A program made the position numbers and the translations under genes. Of a stretch of 64,000 nucleotides of DNA, positions 55,380-63,987 are shown piece after piece; positions within the stretch are counted from its first letter, which is position 1, and every line of letters begins with the position of its first letter. Under the pieces are notes generated by a model. It was not told the origin of the DNA and did no database searches. It saw nothing but the letters and a program-made list of their open reading frames with translations. The DNA is taken from assembly GCA_052168315.1 (NCBI GenBank), contig JBQLZO010000007.1:51885-115884 (forward strand), in the 5' to 3' direction. This stretch comes from JBQLZO01 sp052168315. Lineage in GTDB: Bacteria > Planctomycetota > Phycisphaerae > Phycisphaerales > UBA1924.

Positions 55380-57440
55380 ATGCGACGCCCGAGTACATTC
55401 CGCATGTCGGTGCTCATCAGCGCCTTGCTCGCATGGCCTCCGAGCATCGCCACCGCCGGTGCCGAGCCCAAGTCCGTCTATGCGGATCCACTCGCATCGC
55501 CCGGCGGTGATGGAACCTCGTGGGACAGCGCTTTCCGGTGCGTCCAGCAGGGACTCGATGCGCTCGAACCGGGGGATACGCTGTACACGCGCGGCGAATT
55601 CCGCGAGACGGTCACCCTACCGGTCAGCCTCAACGACATCACATGGATCGGGAACACCGACGCAGACCGCCCTACATGGATGCGCGGCGACATCGTGCTC
55701 GAAGCCGATGCTTGGACGATCTCGGATTTCTCATCCGAAGTGCTCGTCGCGATGATCCCGGATCAGAACGGTTTCCCGGATGGCCGCCCCGGAGGCGCCG
55801 TCTACGACCACAAGCGCGACGATGAACTCGGCACCGCCACAGGGATCCCCGGCATCCGCCCGTGGTACGGACACCTGATCGCCGCCAACAGCCCGCAGAC
55901 CGTCGCCGACACCGATGGCAGCTGGTGGTACGACAGCGCATCCGGCCAGACCTATGTCAACCCGCCGGGACCGATCACCGAAGCGCAGACCTCGCTCATC
56001 GCACTCTGCTCCTACGCCAAGAATGCCGTCCTGCTGCTCTCCAACGACAATGTCCACATCATCGGCGTCAACACGATGCTCACCCCGAGCTACGCGGGAA
56101 ACGCCGGCTACGGCTTCAAGGGCAGCGGCGAAGGCAACACCATCGAGAACGCCATCATCGTCGACTCGGGATGGCACTCCGCCGGATTCGCGATCAACAA
56201 GGCGATCGACAACACGCTCAAGGACATCGTCGTCTACGCCGGAGGCGTCCCGGGAAGCTTCAACATCTCCAATCCGTTCGTCTTCTACTCCACGGGCATC
56301 ACTCCGGATTCCGGGAACCGCGGGATCGATCTCCTCTACCACGCGTACCCGCTCCTCAGATTCGACGGCCAGCCGCTGTTCACCGAGTTCCGACCACGCC
56401 TCGGATACTCACACCCCGACTTCGCCGGCATCCTCGGCGGCATCGAGTGGCACCGATGTGTCCAGATCGAATACCAGCGAGAACTCGAGATCGCCCACGG
56501 CATCACGCTCGACTGGAACGGCTCGTTCATCAGCGCCGCCAACCTCCCCACTGGCTGGACATCCAACACCGACCCCGAACTCGCCGCCATCAGGGTCTAC
56601 GATTCGGTCGCGATAGGCGGCGGCGCCTCACCGAGATATGGCATCGCTTACTTCGACACGATCTTCGATCGAAGGGGGTTCGCACAGAGCTCGCTCGGAA
56701 CCGTCAGGGGCAGCGGCCCGCTCTGGCTCGTCGGATGCGTCGTCGAACCGGGCCAACTCCGCGACACGGGACAGAAATTCTTCAAGCAGGCCGATGGAAA
56801 CGCCTTCTACTTCATCGACTGCTCCACATTCATCATCTCCGACGAAGCATCATCGAGTGGATTCCTATTCGACATCGGAAACGCCACTTCAAGAATCCAC
56901 CTCCGATCGTCCCTCTTCCACCGCGCCGCGACCGGACCGTTCCTGCTCTCCCAGCCCAACGCCTGGCAGAGCCTCCACCTGATCATCGAACAGGCAAACT
57001 CCGTCCTCAGCGGATTCGATCCGCCTATCCGACACACCAACCCCGGCATCGCACCCCGCACCATCGGCTGGTGGCTCGCCAACATCGACCCCGACACGCG
57101 CTTCGACATCACCCCCGAGTTCATCGACGCCGACTCCCTCAACCTCACGCCCATCCCCGGCTCGCCCATCGCCGTGGAACTGGCCACCCCGCTGCTCGAC
57201 GAACTCTTCGCCCTCACCGTCAACGGCGTCCCCTACCAGGGCCGCTTCGGCCACGCCCAGACCCCGCTCGACCTCGACATCAACGCCGATGGCACCGCCA
57301 ACATCGAAGACCTCTACGCCGCATCCCTCAGCGCCGGCGACACCCTCCCCGAAGCCATCGACCGCCTCATCGCCGCACGCCTCCGCGACCACGAGCCCGC
57401 GGACATCACCGCCACAACGCCAGCGCCCCCGGGCAACTGA
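55380..57440 (+). CDS. Secreted beta-helix-type protein with one dockerin-like repeat
   Basis: The 686-aa product has a signal peptide (FRMSVLISALLAWPPSIATAG), then YADPLASPGGDGTSWDSAF, the usual start of a right-handed beta-helix domain, followed by solenoid-like repeats of Asn, Ile, Val and Gly (NTIENAIIVDSGWHSAG and later). Near the C-terminus one dockerin-like loop DLDINADGTANIEDLYAAS is present. Compared with the protein at 14940 it has one loop rather than two and lacks GGG rungs. It is likely exported and may act on polysaccharides. GGGAG lies 9 nt before the ATG. Confidence 0.72.
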   Translation: MRRPSTFRMSVLISALLAWPPSIATAGAEPKSVYADPLASPGGDGTSWDSAFRCVQQGLDALEPGDTLYTRGEFRETVTLPVSLNDITWIGNTDADRPTWMRGDIVLEADAWTISDFSSEVLVAMIPDQNGFPDGRPGGAVYDHKRDDELGTATGIPGIRPWYGHLIAANSPQTVADTDGSWWYDSASGQTYVNPPGPITEAQTSLIALCSYAKNAVLLLSNDNVHIIGVNTMLTPSYAGNAGYGFKGSGEGNTIENAIIVDSGWHSAGFAINKAIDNTLKDIVVYAGGVPGSFNISNPFVFYSTGITPDSGNRGIDLLYHAYPLLRFDGQPLFTEFRPRLGYSHPDFAGILGGIEWHRCVQIEYQRELEIAHGITLDWNGSFISAANLPTGWTSNTDPELAAIRVYDSVAIGGGASPRYGIAYFDTIFDRRGFAQSSLGTVRGSGPLWLVGCVVEPGQLRDTGQKFFKQADGNAFYFIDCSTFIISDEASSSGFLFDIGNATSRIHLRSSLFHRAATGPFLLSQPNAWQSLHLIIEQANSVLSGFDPPIRHTNPGIAPRTIGWWLANIDPDTRFDITPEFIDADSLNLTPIPGSPIAVELATPLLDELFALTVNGVPYQGRFGHAQTPLDLDINADGTANIEDLYAASLSAGDTLPEAIDRLIAARLRDHEPADITATTPAPPGN

Positions 57441-57504
57441 GCCGCCCACGCCGTCCACCGCGCCTGCATCAATCGCGAAACCCCACCCCGCCCATCACAT
57501 CACC

Positions 57505-57861
57505 TCACCCCGCCCCGCCGCCCGACTCCAGCTGCAGCGATGCGATCGCCGAGGGCTTGTCGGACGCGAAGTGGAACACCTTGTCCAGGTTCGTCAGCAG
57601 CATCAGCGACCACACCGGGTCCGGCACCGAGCACAGGATCATCTTCCGCTGCGCCTCCACCAGCACCTTCCGCACACGCAGCAGCTGCGCGATGTTCGAT
57701 GAGTTCAGGTACGACACATCGGACATGTTGATCACAAGGTGCGGCATCGCGTCCGCCTTCGTCCCCCCCAGCCGCGCCAGCACCGCGTTCAGCTCCTCCG
57801 AAAGGTCCGGCTCGTCGGCCAGGTCGCAGATCAGGATGCCCTCGGACCAGTTGATCGGCAT
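57505..57861 (-). CDS. STAS-domain protein (anti-sigma factor antagonist-like)
   Basis: The 118-aa product is a single STAS domain: MPINWSEGILICDLADEP, then HLVINMSDVSYLNSSNIAQL, where the Ser pair (SS) is the site phosphorylated in SpoIIAA-like proteins, then VLVEAQRKMILCSVPDPVWS and a C-terminal helix. It could regulate an anti-sigma factor or a stressosome-like partner; no kinase is encoded nearby. GAGGTG precedes the ATG. A -10-like TACACT lies at 57937-57942, within the 133-bp gap after gyrA. Confidence 0.88.
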   Translation of the reverse strand: MPINWSEGILICDLADEPDLSEELNAVLARLGGTKADAMPHLVINMSDVSYLNSSNIAQLLRVRKVLVEAQRKMILCSVPDPVWSLMLLTNLDKVFHFASDKPSAIASLQLESGGGAG

Positions 57862-57936
57862 GGGAAACGCACCTCGCTCGACGACACCAGCAGCGACGCC
57901 GGCGACAACACCGACCGCCGCCCCGGCAGCACGCCG

Positions 57937-57942
57937 AGTGTA
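57937..57942 (-). promoter_or_regulatory. Candidate -10 of the STAS gene
   Basis: TACACT on the minus strand is about 75 nt before the STAS gene ATG and just after the gyrA stop, so STAS may have its own promoter. Confidence 0.35.
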
Positions 57943-57994
57943 ACGCCTCCCCGCACCACGCGAGCCGCCCCCAACCCCCATCACCACCCCCCCA

Positions 57995-60757
57995 TCACCC
58001 GCCCGCACCCGCACCCGCCTCCGGATCCCCACCACCGGACCCACCACCGGGCGATCCCCCCTCCTCATCACCATCCTCGCTCGGCGGCGTCGCCGCCGCC
58101 GAGATCACCACATCCTCCTTCTTCACCGACACCAGCCGCACACCCTGCGTCGCCCGCCCGATCGTCGACACCGAACCCGCCGGGATCCGCACGATCATCC
58201 CGCTCCGCGTCACGAACACCAGGTCGTTCTCATCCGTCACGCTCGCCACGGCCACGACCTTCCCGTTCCTCTCAGTCGTCCGGATGTCGATCCGCCCCTT
58301 GCCCCCGCGCGACTGCCGGCGGAACGACACCGTCCCATCCTCGCCCTCCGACTGCACCAGGTACTCCCGCAGGTTCGTCCGCTTCCCGTACCCGTTCTCC
58401 GTCACCGTCAGCAGGTCCGGCTCGCGCTCGTGCAGCGTGTCCGGATCCTCCGCGTTCGGATCGTCCTGACGCACCACCACCAGCCCCACCACCGCATCAT
58501 CATCGCCCAGGTCGATCCCCCGCACGCCCGCCGCCGAGCGCCCCATCGGGCGCGCATCATCCTCCGCGAACCGGATCGACATCCCGTTCCGCGTCACCAG
58601 CAGAATGTCATCGTGCCCGCTGGTCCAGTCCGCGCCGATCAGCGTGTCACCCTCCTCCAGCCCCACCGCGATGATGCCGGACTTGTTGACATTCTGATAC
58701 AGCCGCAGCGAAGACCGCTTGATCTTGCCCGAGGCCGTGGAGAAGAACAGGAAGTACTCGCCACGCTCGAAGTCCGAGATCGGCATGAACCGCACGGCCT
58801 TCTCGCCCTCGCGCAGATCGATCAGATTCACGATCGGCCGCCCCGGCGAGGTCCGCGACATCTCCGGAATCTCGTACACCTTGATCTTGAACACCCGCCC
58901 CGTGTCGGTGAAGCACAGCAGGTCATCGTGCGTGGACGCCACGAACAACTGCTCCACGAAGTCCTCATCCTTCGTGCCCGCGCCGATGATCCCGCGCCCG
59001 CCGCGCCCCTGCTGCCGATAGGTCTCCAGCGGCACCCGCTTCACCCACCCACGGTGCGAGATCGTCACCGCGACATCGCCCTCCTGGATCAGCGCGCCGA
59101 TGTTCAGCCCCTCGGCCTCGGCCTCCTCGATCACCGTCCGCCGCGGCCGGTTGTACCGCGCCTTCATCGCCGCGCAGTCCTCCTTGATCATCGCAAGGAT
59201 CCGCCCACGATCACCAAGGATCGCCTCATACTCCTCGATCTCTTCGACCACCTTCCGGTAGTCGCTGACCAGCCGGTCGATCTCCAGCCCGACGAGTTGG
59301 ATCAGCCGCATCGAGCCGATCGCCTCGGCCTGCACCCGCGACATCGCCACGCCACGCTCGCTCGATGCCACCTTCAGCAGCCGCGCCGGGATCTTCGGCG
59401 CGTGCTCATGGTCGGCCGCGATCCGGAACCGCCGCTGCGCCAGCTTCTCGATCGCCTCCTCCCGCGTCCGCGAACCACGGATCAGCGCGATCACCTCATC
59501 GATGTCGCACACCGCATAGATCATGCCCTCCAACAGATGCGCCCGCTTCCGCGCCTCGTGCAGCAGGTGCTTCGTCCGCCGAACGATCACATCCTCGCGG
59601 TGCGCGATGTAGTGCTCGATCATCTCCTTCAGCGACAGCGTCCGCGGCTGGCGGTTCACCAGCGCGATGTTCATGATCGAGATCGTCGACTGCAGCGGTG
59701 TGTGCTGGTAAAGCTGGTTCTCCACCACCGCCGGGTCCGTGCCACGCCGGAGCTCGCACACGATCCGCGTCTGTGCCCCGCGCCCGGATTCATTCCGGAC
59801 ATCAACGATGTCCTTGATCTTCTCTTCCTTGACCGCGCTGACGATCCGCTCCATCAGCGTCGTCTGGATGAGCTGGTACGGGATCTGATCGATCACCAGC
59901 TGTTCAAGCCCTGAATCCTTCTTGCCCCGTGGCTCCACATGCACTTTGCCGCGGACATAGAGCTTGCCGCGTCCGGTGGAGTAGCCCTCGAGGATGCCAC
60001 GCCGTCCACGGATCACGCCGCCCGTCGGGAAGTCCGGGCCCGGCACGATCTTGAGCAGTTCGAGCAGATCGATGGCCGGGTTGTCGATGGTCGCGACGAT
60101 CGCATCGAAGATCTCGCCGGGATTGTGCGGTACAAGGCTCGTCGCCATGCCCACCGCGATGCCCACGCCGCCGTTGATGAGCAGGTTCGGGAACTTGCCC
60201 GGCAGGACCATCGGCTCCATCAGCCGATCGTCGTAGTTCGGCTGGAAGTCCACGGTGTCGAGCTTGATGTCCTCAAGCATGTCCACGGCCGCATGATGCA
60301 TCCGCGCTTCGGTATACCGCATCGCCGCCGGCGGATCACCATCGATGGAACCGAAGTTCCCCTGCGAATCAATCAGCACCGCCGACATCTTCCATGGCTG
60401 CGCCATGCCCACCAGCGTGGGATAGATCACCGACTCGCCGTGCGGGTGATAGTTGCCCGAGGTATCACCGCAGATTTTCGCACACTTCAGGTGCTTCCGC
60501 CCCGGGCGCAGATTCAGATCGTGCATCGCCACCAGAATCCGCCGCTGCGAAGGCTTGAGCCCATCACGCACATCGGGCAGGGCCCGGTCCATGATGGTGC
60601 TCATGGCGTAGGTGAGGTACGAATCCTTCAGCTCATCCTCGATCTGAAGGTCCACCACCTTGCCGATGTCCAGCGCCACCGCCTCCGAGGGCGCGTGCAC
60701 CTCCGGCTGGTCGTTCGATGGCGAGTTCTCATCGGGCGGAAGCGGCTGATCGGTCAT
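57995..60757 (-). CDS. gyrA: DNA gyrase subunit A
   Basis: The 920-aa product has the breakage-reunion domain with catalytic Tyr148 (DPPAAMRYTEARM) and the C-terminal beta-pinwheel with a GyrA-box-like QQGRGGRG at its start and QSRGGKG near the end. In the quinolone-binding helix the sequence is HPHGESVIYP; Ser109 corresponds to E. coli Ser83, but Pro113 replaces Asp87. A Gly/Asp/Glu tail ends the protein. With GyrB it forms gyrase. The start at 60757 is the first Met before the family-like part; no strong ribosome site. A TATCAT at 60820-60825 may be its -10. Confidence 0.97.
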   Translation of the reverse strand: MTDQPLPPDENSPSNDQPEVHAPSEAVALDIGKVVDLQIEDELKDSYLTYAMSTIMDRALPDVRDGLKPSQRRILVAMHDLNLRPGRKHLKCAKICGDTSGNYHPHGESVIYPTLVGMAQPWKMSAVLIDSQGNFGSIDGDPPAAMRYTEARMHHAAVDMLEDIKLDTVDFQPNYDDRLMEPMVLPGKFPNLLINGGVGIAVGMATSLVPHNPGEIFDAIVATIDNPAIDLLELLKIVPGPDFPTGGVIRGRRGILEGYSTGRGKLYVRGKVHVEPRGKKDSGLEQLVIDQIPYQLIQTTLMERIVSAVKEEKIKDIVDVRNESGRGAQTRIVCELRRGTDPAVVENQLYQHTPLQSTISIMNIALVNRQPRTLSLKEMIEHYIAHREDVIVRRTKHLLHEARKRAHLLEGMIYAVCDIDEVIALIRGSRTREEAIEKLAQRRFRIAADHEHAPKIPARLLKVASSERGVAMSRVQAEAIGSMRLIQLVGLEIDRLVSDYRKVVEEIEEYEAILGDRGRILAMIKEDCAAMKARYNRPRRTVIEEAEAEGLNIGALIQEGDVAVTISHRGWVKRVPLETYRQQGRGGRGIIGAGTKDEDFVEQLFVASTHDDLLCFTDTGRVFKIKVYEIPEMSRTSPGRPIVNLIDLREGEKAVRFMPISDFERGEYFLFFSTASGKIKRSSLRLYQNVNKSGIIAVGLEEGDTLIGADWTSGHDDILLVTRNGMSIRFAEDDARPMGRSAAGVRGIDLGDDDAVVGLVVVRQDDPNAEDPDTLHEREPDLLTVTENGYGKRTNLREYLVQSEGEDGTVSFRRQSRGGKGRIDIRTTERNGKVVAVASVTDENDLVFVTRSGMIVRIPAGSVSTIGRATQGVRLVSVKKEDVVISAAATPPSEDGDEEGGSPGGGSGGGDPEAGAGAGG

Positions 60758-61541
60758 AGGGTCCAAACGCCTTTCGCGCCCCTCAGGACGCGGAAAATCG
60801 GGGGAATCAAGGGATGGGGATGATAGGTCCGCAGCCGGGTGCTTTCCCGACCTCGAGCCCCGCCCGACCCCACCCCGGTGCCCCCCAAAACCCCCGTCAA
60901 TCCGTCCACGCCCCCATTCCCCGCACCCTCCCGCCGATCCAGACCCCGCGCCAAACGCATCCCCACATCGACACCAACCCCGCGCACGCCAGCCAACGAT
61001 GTCCGCGACCTCCTCCCCACCATCGCAGTGCGCGCCGATCCCGGTCCACACCCGTCACACCGCACCGAGCGCGCGTTCGCGCGCACGCGGACCAACACCG
61101 CGACTCCGGCCGCGCGCTGCACACGACCAGCCTGGGTGATTGTCTTTAGAGCCACTTCTAACCCGCACTAGAACATTCACTTAGTTCTCTGGCGTGCGCT
61201 CCCATTCCGCGCCACCCCGAATTCGGCAATCGCGCTAAGCCCTTGCAAATCCACGGGTAATGCGCTGGATGCGCGGTATCTTCACGACTATCAACGAATG
61301 TTGATCCACAACATCGCATCGCGGCTCGAACACATTCCGCCTCCGAGCCGCACGCATCACCCGCTTCCCCTCGCGTGATGGAAGCGCGTGCCTTCGGCTG
61401 ATCGTGCAGCCGTCGCCGTGTGCACAGCACGGCGTGTCCCATCCCAAGGAGTCCTCCCCGAAACCGCGCCACGCGGCAGGGGATCGCTGCGCACCGCGCA
61501 GCACGCCCGAACGGGCGCCCAAACCGAAGGAGACGAAGAAG
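60758..61541. other. Long intergenic region between gyrA and a secreted protein gene
   Basis: This 784-bp gap has the likely gyrA -10, a C-rich half (60840-61060) and an AT-richer half (61140-61340). Near 61298-61314 ATGTTG-ATCCA-CAACAT is a small inverted repeat. I see no tRNA, RNA gene or convincing ORF. Confidence 0.4.
60820..60825 (-). promoter_or_regulatory. Candidate -10 of gyrA
   Basis: TATCAT on the minus strand, about 62 nt before the gyrA ATG. The -35 is not clear. Confidence 0.35.
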
Positions 61542-62198
61542 ATGACCCGCTCCACCACCACAGCAACCACGGCCCTCGCCATCGCCGCACTCGCCGGCGC
61601 CGCCAACGCCGACTTCGATGTCATCGGCGGCCAGACCAATGTCCTGCTCGACACCGACACCCTCTCATCCGCCGCGAGCCTCGACCTCTCGAGCGTCTCG
61701 CCCGATGTCATCGCCCCCGGCGACCTCGGCCCGGCCTCCGTCGCCTTCCCCATCACCGACGACCAGACCTTCAGCTACGACCCCGGGCTCGCCTCATTCT
61801 CCGGCGCCATCACCCACACCGGGTCCGTCTTCTTCAACGCCGACACCGTCGAGGTCGGGAACTTCACCATCGGCTTCGACGCCGCACGCGTCGGCGGCCC
61901 CTCCGGCACCGCCTCTGGCTTCTTCGTCGAGTCCACCGTCGGCATCGCCGCCATCCTCTTCGATGTCGAGAACCCCTCGGCCGTCTCGGCCGACATGAAC
62001 GGACTCTCCATCACCGCCAACCTCCTCGTCTCACCGGAGTTCGGCGCCTTCCTCTTCGACAACGGCCTCTCGACCTCCAACCTCCAGGGCGCCGATGTCG
62101 GCGATGCCCTCGTCGCCGGCGTCGTCCCCGCCCCGGGCGCCCTCGCCATCGCGGCCCTCGCCGGCGCCGCCGCAACCCGCCGCCGCCGAAACGCCTGA
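61542..62198 (+). CDS. Secreted protein with PEP-CTERM-like C-terminal sorting signal
   Basis: The 218-aa product has a signal peptide (TTATTALAIAALAGAANA), a beta-rich Asp/Val/Gly/Ser domain without Cys, and a tail VPAPGALAIAALAG followed by AAATRRRRNA. A Pro-Ala-Pro motif, a short hydrophobic helix and a basic end are the layout of PEP-CTERM-type sorting signals, processed by an exosortase and linked to surface exopolysaccharide. Neither exosortase nor polysaccharide genes are in the window. AAGGAG lies about 9 nt before the ATG. It is followed by a hairpin terminator. Confidence 0.8.
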   Translation: MTRSTTTATTALAIAALAGAANADFDVIGGQTNVLLDTDTLSSAASLDLSSVSPDVIAPGDLGPASVAFPITDDQTFSYDPGLASFSGAITHTGSVFFNADTVEVGNFTIGFDAARVGGPSGTASGFFVESTVGIAAILFDVENPSAVSADMNGLSITANLLVSPEFGAFLFDNGLSTSNLQGADVGDALVAGVVPAPGALAIAALAGAAATRRRRNA

Positions 62199-62258
62199 TC
62201 CACGATCGCGCTCCACAACGCCGCCCACAACCCAACACCAGCGCAACCAAAGCCCCCC

Positions 62259-62293
62259 AAGCACGAGCCGCCCCAAAGCCGCTCGTGCTTTCA
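62259..62293 (+). terminator. Intrinsic terminator of the PEP-CTERM-like gene
   Basis: AAGCACGAGC and GCTCGTGCTT form a 10-bp stem with a 12-nt loop, then TC. It lies 60 bp after the stop. Confidence 0.6.
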
Positions 62294-62344
62294 ATGCGCC
62301 GACAAACACACCAGACACCCTCCCCCCACTCCCCTCCTCCACTC

Positions 62345-62560
62345 TTCTTCTTCCCTGATGCCCGATCCCCTCTTCTCCTCCTGCTGCCTGATGCCGGATC
62401 CCTGATCCCTTCTTCTCTTCCCTGGTGCCTGGTGCCTGATGCCCTCTTCATCCCCTGATGCCTGATCCCGGATCCCTGATCCCTTCTTCTCTCCCCTGAT
62501 ACCTGATCCCTCTTCATCCTTCTGCTGCCTGATCCCGGATCCCGGATCCCTTCTTCCTCT
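62345..62560. repeat. Heptamer repeat array (copy 3, long)
   Basis: About 215 bp of 7-base words, mostly CCTGATG, CCTGATC, CCGGATC and CCTGGTG, broken by TTCTTC/TCTTC runs. Three words make 21 bp, or seven codons; on the minus strand they read GSGIRDQ-type peptides. The array runs into the end of the following membrane-protein gene, whose stop codon lies inside it. Confidence 0.7.
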
Positions 62561-63833
62561 TCCCCGCCACCCCCACCAACACCGGCAACACCAGCAGCAC
62601 CCCCACCCCCACCGCCAGCCACACATACACCTGCCCCACATACCCCACGGCGAACCCCGGCGAAGCCACCACCGCGCTCACCCACCACACCCACGCCGAC
62701 CACCGCGCGCTCAGCAGCCCCATCCACTCGCCCACCACCACACGCGTCCACAGGTACGCCGGGAACACCAGCGCGTACGCCGAAATCAGCACCTCGTACA
62801 CCACCCGCGACCACGAACTCCCGCCCGGGCTCCACACCCCCTGCGCTGCCAGCACCGCATCCACCCCCGGCAGCGCCGAGCACGCCACCCCCAGCGCGAG
62901 CACGCCCACCCACCACCGCCCCAGCCGCCCCCCCCAACCCCCGCGCCCCGCCCGCTCGCCGATCTCGCGCAGGTGCACCCCGCAGGTGAACGCCGACTGC
63001 ACACCGAAGTGCACGCACAGGAACACGAACGCCAGCCACCCCACCGCGCCGCCCATGAACCCGCCCGCGTACCCCAGCGTGAACAGGATCATCCCCAGGA
63101 AGAACACCCCGAACCCCAGCGCGAACGCCGCCCGCCCACGATCCTCGCGCACCCGCCGCCGCACACGATGGATCGTCAGATCAAGATGCGGACACGCCAG
63201 GAACCCCAGCACGATCGCCGGCGCTGCCAGCGACAGATCGCCCAGCCCATGCGTCCCGCGCGCCCCCGCCCACCGGATCGCCCCACCGAACCCACCGCCG
63301 AACACCACCACCAGCACGAACATCACCACCGACACCACCAGCGCCCCCACCGCCGCGCGCACCGCGCCGCCCTCCCCCCCACCACCGCGCCCCGCGATCT
63401 TCAACGCCAGCGATGCGAACACCAGCAGCATCAACCCCGCCACCGCGCCCTCGAACCGTTCCGGCAGCGGGATCATCCCCGCCAGCGCGCCCAGCAGGCG
63501 CCCCAGCACCGCCGCATGGAACACCACCGTGTAGATCGAAAACCACCGCATCGCCCCCGCATGCCGGGCCTCGAACCCCTCGCTCTGCGCCCGCGACCGG
63601 AACACAAACCCCACCGCCATCGCCCCCAGCACATTCGGCACCGCGAACACCAACCACCCCGCCCAACCGAAGTCCCGCGTGAGATAGACCGGCAGCACCA
63701 TCCCGATCAGCCAGGTCCACGACATCCCAAGAAACACCGCCCCACCCACAACCGACATCCCCCCGCCGCGCGCACCAACATCACCACCCCCACCATCCCC
63801 TCCATCCGCTCGCGGTGCCATCACATCCGACAT
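62514..63833 (-). CDS. Multi-pass membrane protein of unknown function, C-terminus from the heptamer repeat
   Basis: The 439-aa product has about 11-12 TM helices (for example MSWTWLIGMVLPVYLTRDFG, WLVFAVPNVLGAMAVGFVFR, VVSVVMFVLVVVFGGGFGG, WLAFVFLCVHFGVQSAFTCG). Spacing resembles SSS-type solute:sodium symporters or related carriers, but no definite motif was found. The last 15 residues (KRKKGSGIRDQAAEG) are encoded by the heptamer repeat. The start is set at ATG 63833, which has a -10-like TAGTCT 7 nt upstream; a GTG at 63836 is the alternative. Confidence 0.65.
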   Translation of the reverse strand: MSDVMAPRADGGDGGGGDVGARGGGMSVVGGAVFLGMSWTWLIGMVLPVYLTRDFGWAGWLVFAVPNVLGAMAVGFVFRSRAQSEGFEARHAGAMRWFSIYTVVFHAAVLGRLLGALAGMIPLPERFEGAVAGLMLLVFASLALKIAGRGGGGEGGAVRAAVGALVVSVVMFVLVVVFGGGFGGAIRWAGARGTHGLGDLSLAAPAIVLGFLACPHLDLTIHRVRRRVREDRGRAAFALGFGVFFLGMILFTLGYAGGFMGGAVGWLAFVFLCVHFGVQSAFTCGVHLREIGERAGRGGWGGRLGRWWVGVLALGVACSALPGVDAVLAAQGVWSPGGSSWSRVVYEVLISAYALVFPAYLWTRVVVGEWMGLLSARWSAWVWWVSAVVASPGFAVGYVGQVYVWLAVGVGVLLVLPVLVGVAGKRKKGSGIRDQAAEG

Positions 63834-63840
63834 CACGCCG

Positions 63841-63846
63841 AGACTA
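63841..63846 (-). promoter_or_regulatory. -10-like TAGTCT of a leaderless gene
   Basis: TAGTCT on the minus strand ends 7 nt before the ATG at 63833. No Shine-Dalgarno. Confidence 0.45.
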
Positions 63847-63974
63847 CCCGATCAACCCCCCGCCCCGCCGATCACCCCCCCATCCCGCCCCCGCGCCCCC
63901 ATCCACTACGATCGAACCGTGCCCCGCAAGACCCCTACAGACACGCCCCAACCCGTGCGCCCGCCCGCCCCCGG

Positions 63975-63980
63975 TACACT
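63975..63980 (+). promoter_or_regulatory. -10-like TACACT of a gene at the right edge
   Basis: TACACT ends 7 nt before an ATG at 63988, the same layout as the other leaderless genes. Confidence 0.4.
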
Positions 63981-63987
63981 CACCGCC

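Noticed and set aside
61158..61472. 104-codon minus-strand frame in the gyrA/PEP-CTERM gap
   Set aside because: No Shine-Dalgarno or leaderless -10, no recognisable fold, and mixed composition; likely chance.
62011..63039. Minus-strand frame overlapping the PEP-CTERM-like gene and the membrane gene
   Set aside because: Gly/Arg/Val repeats without structure; the frame from 63833 has clear TM helices instead.
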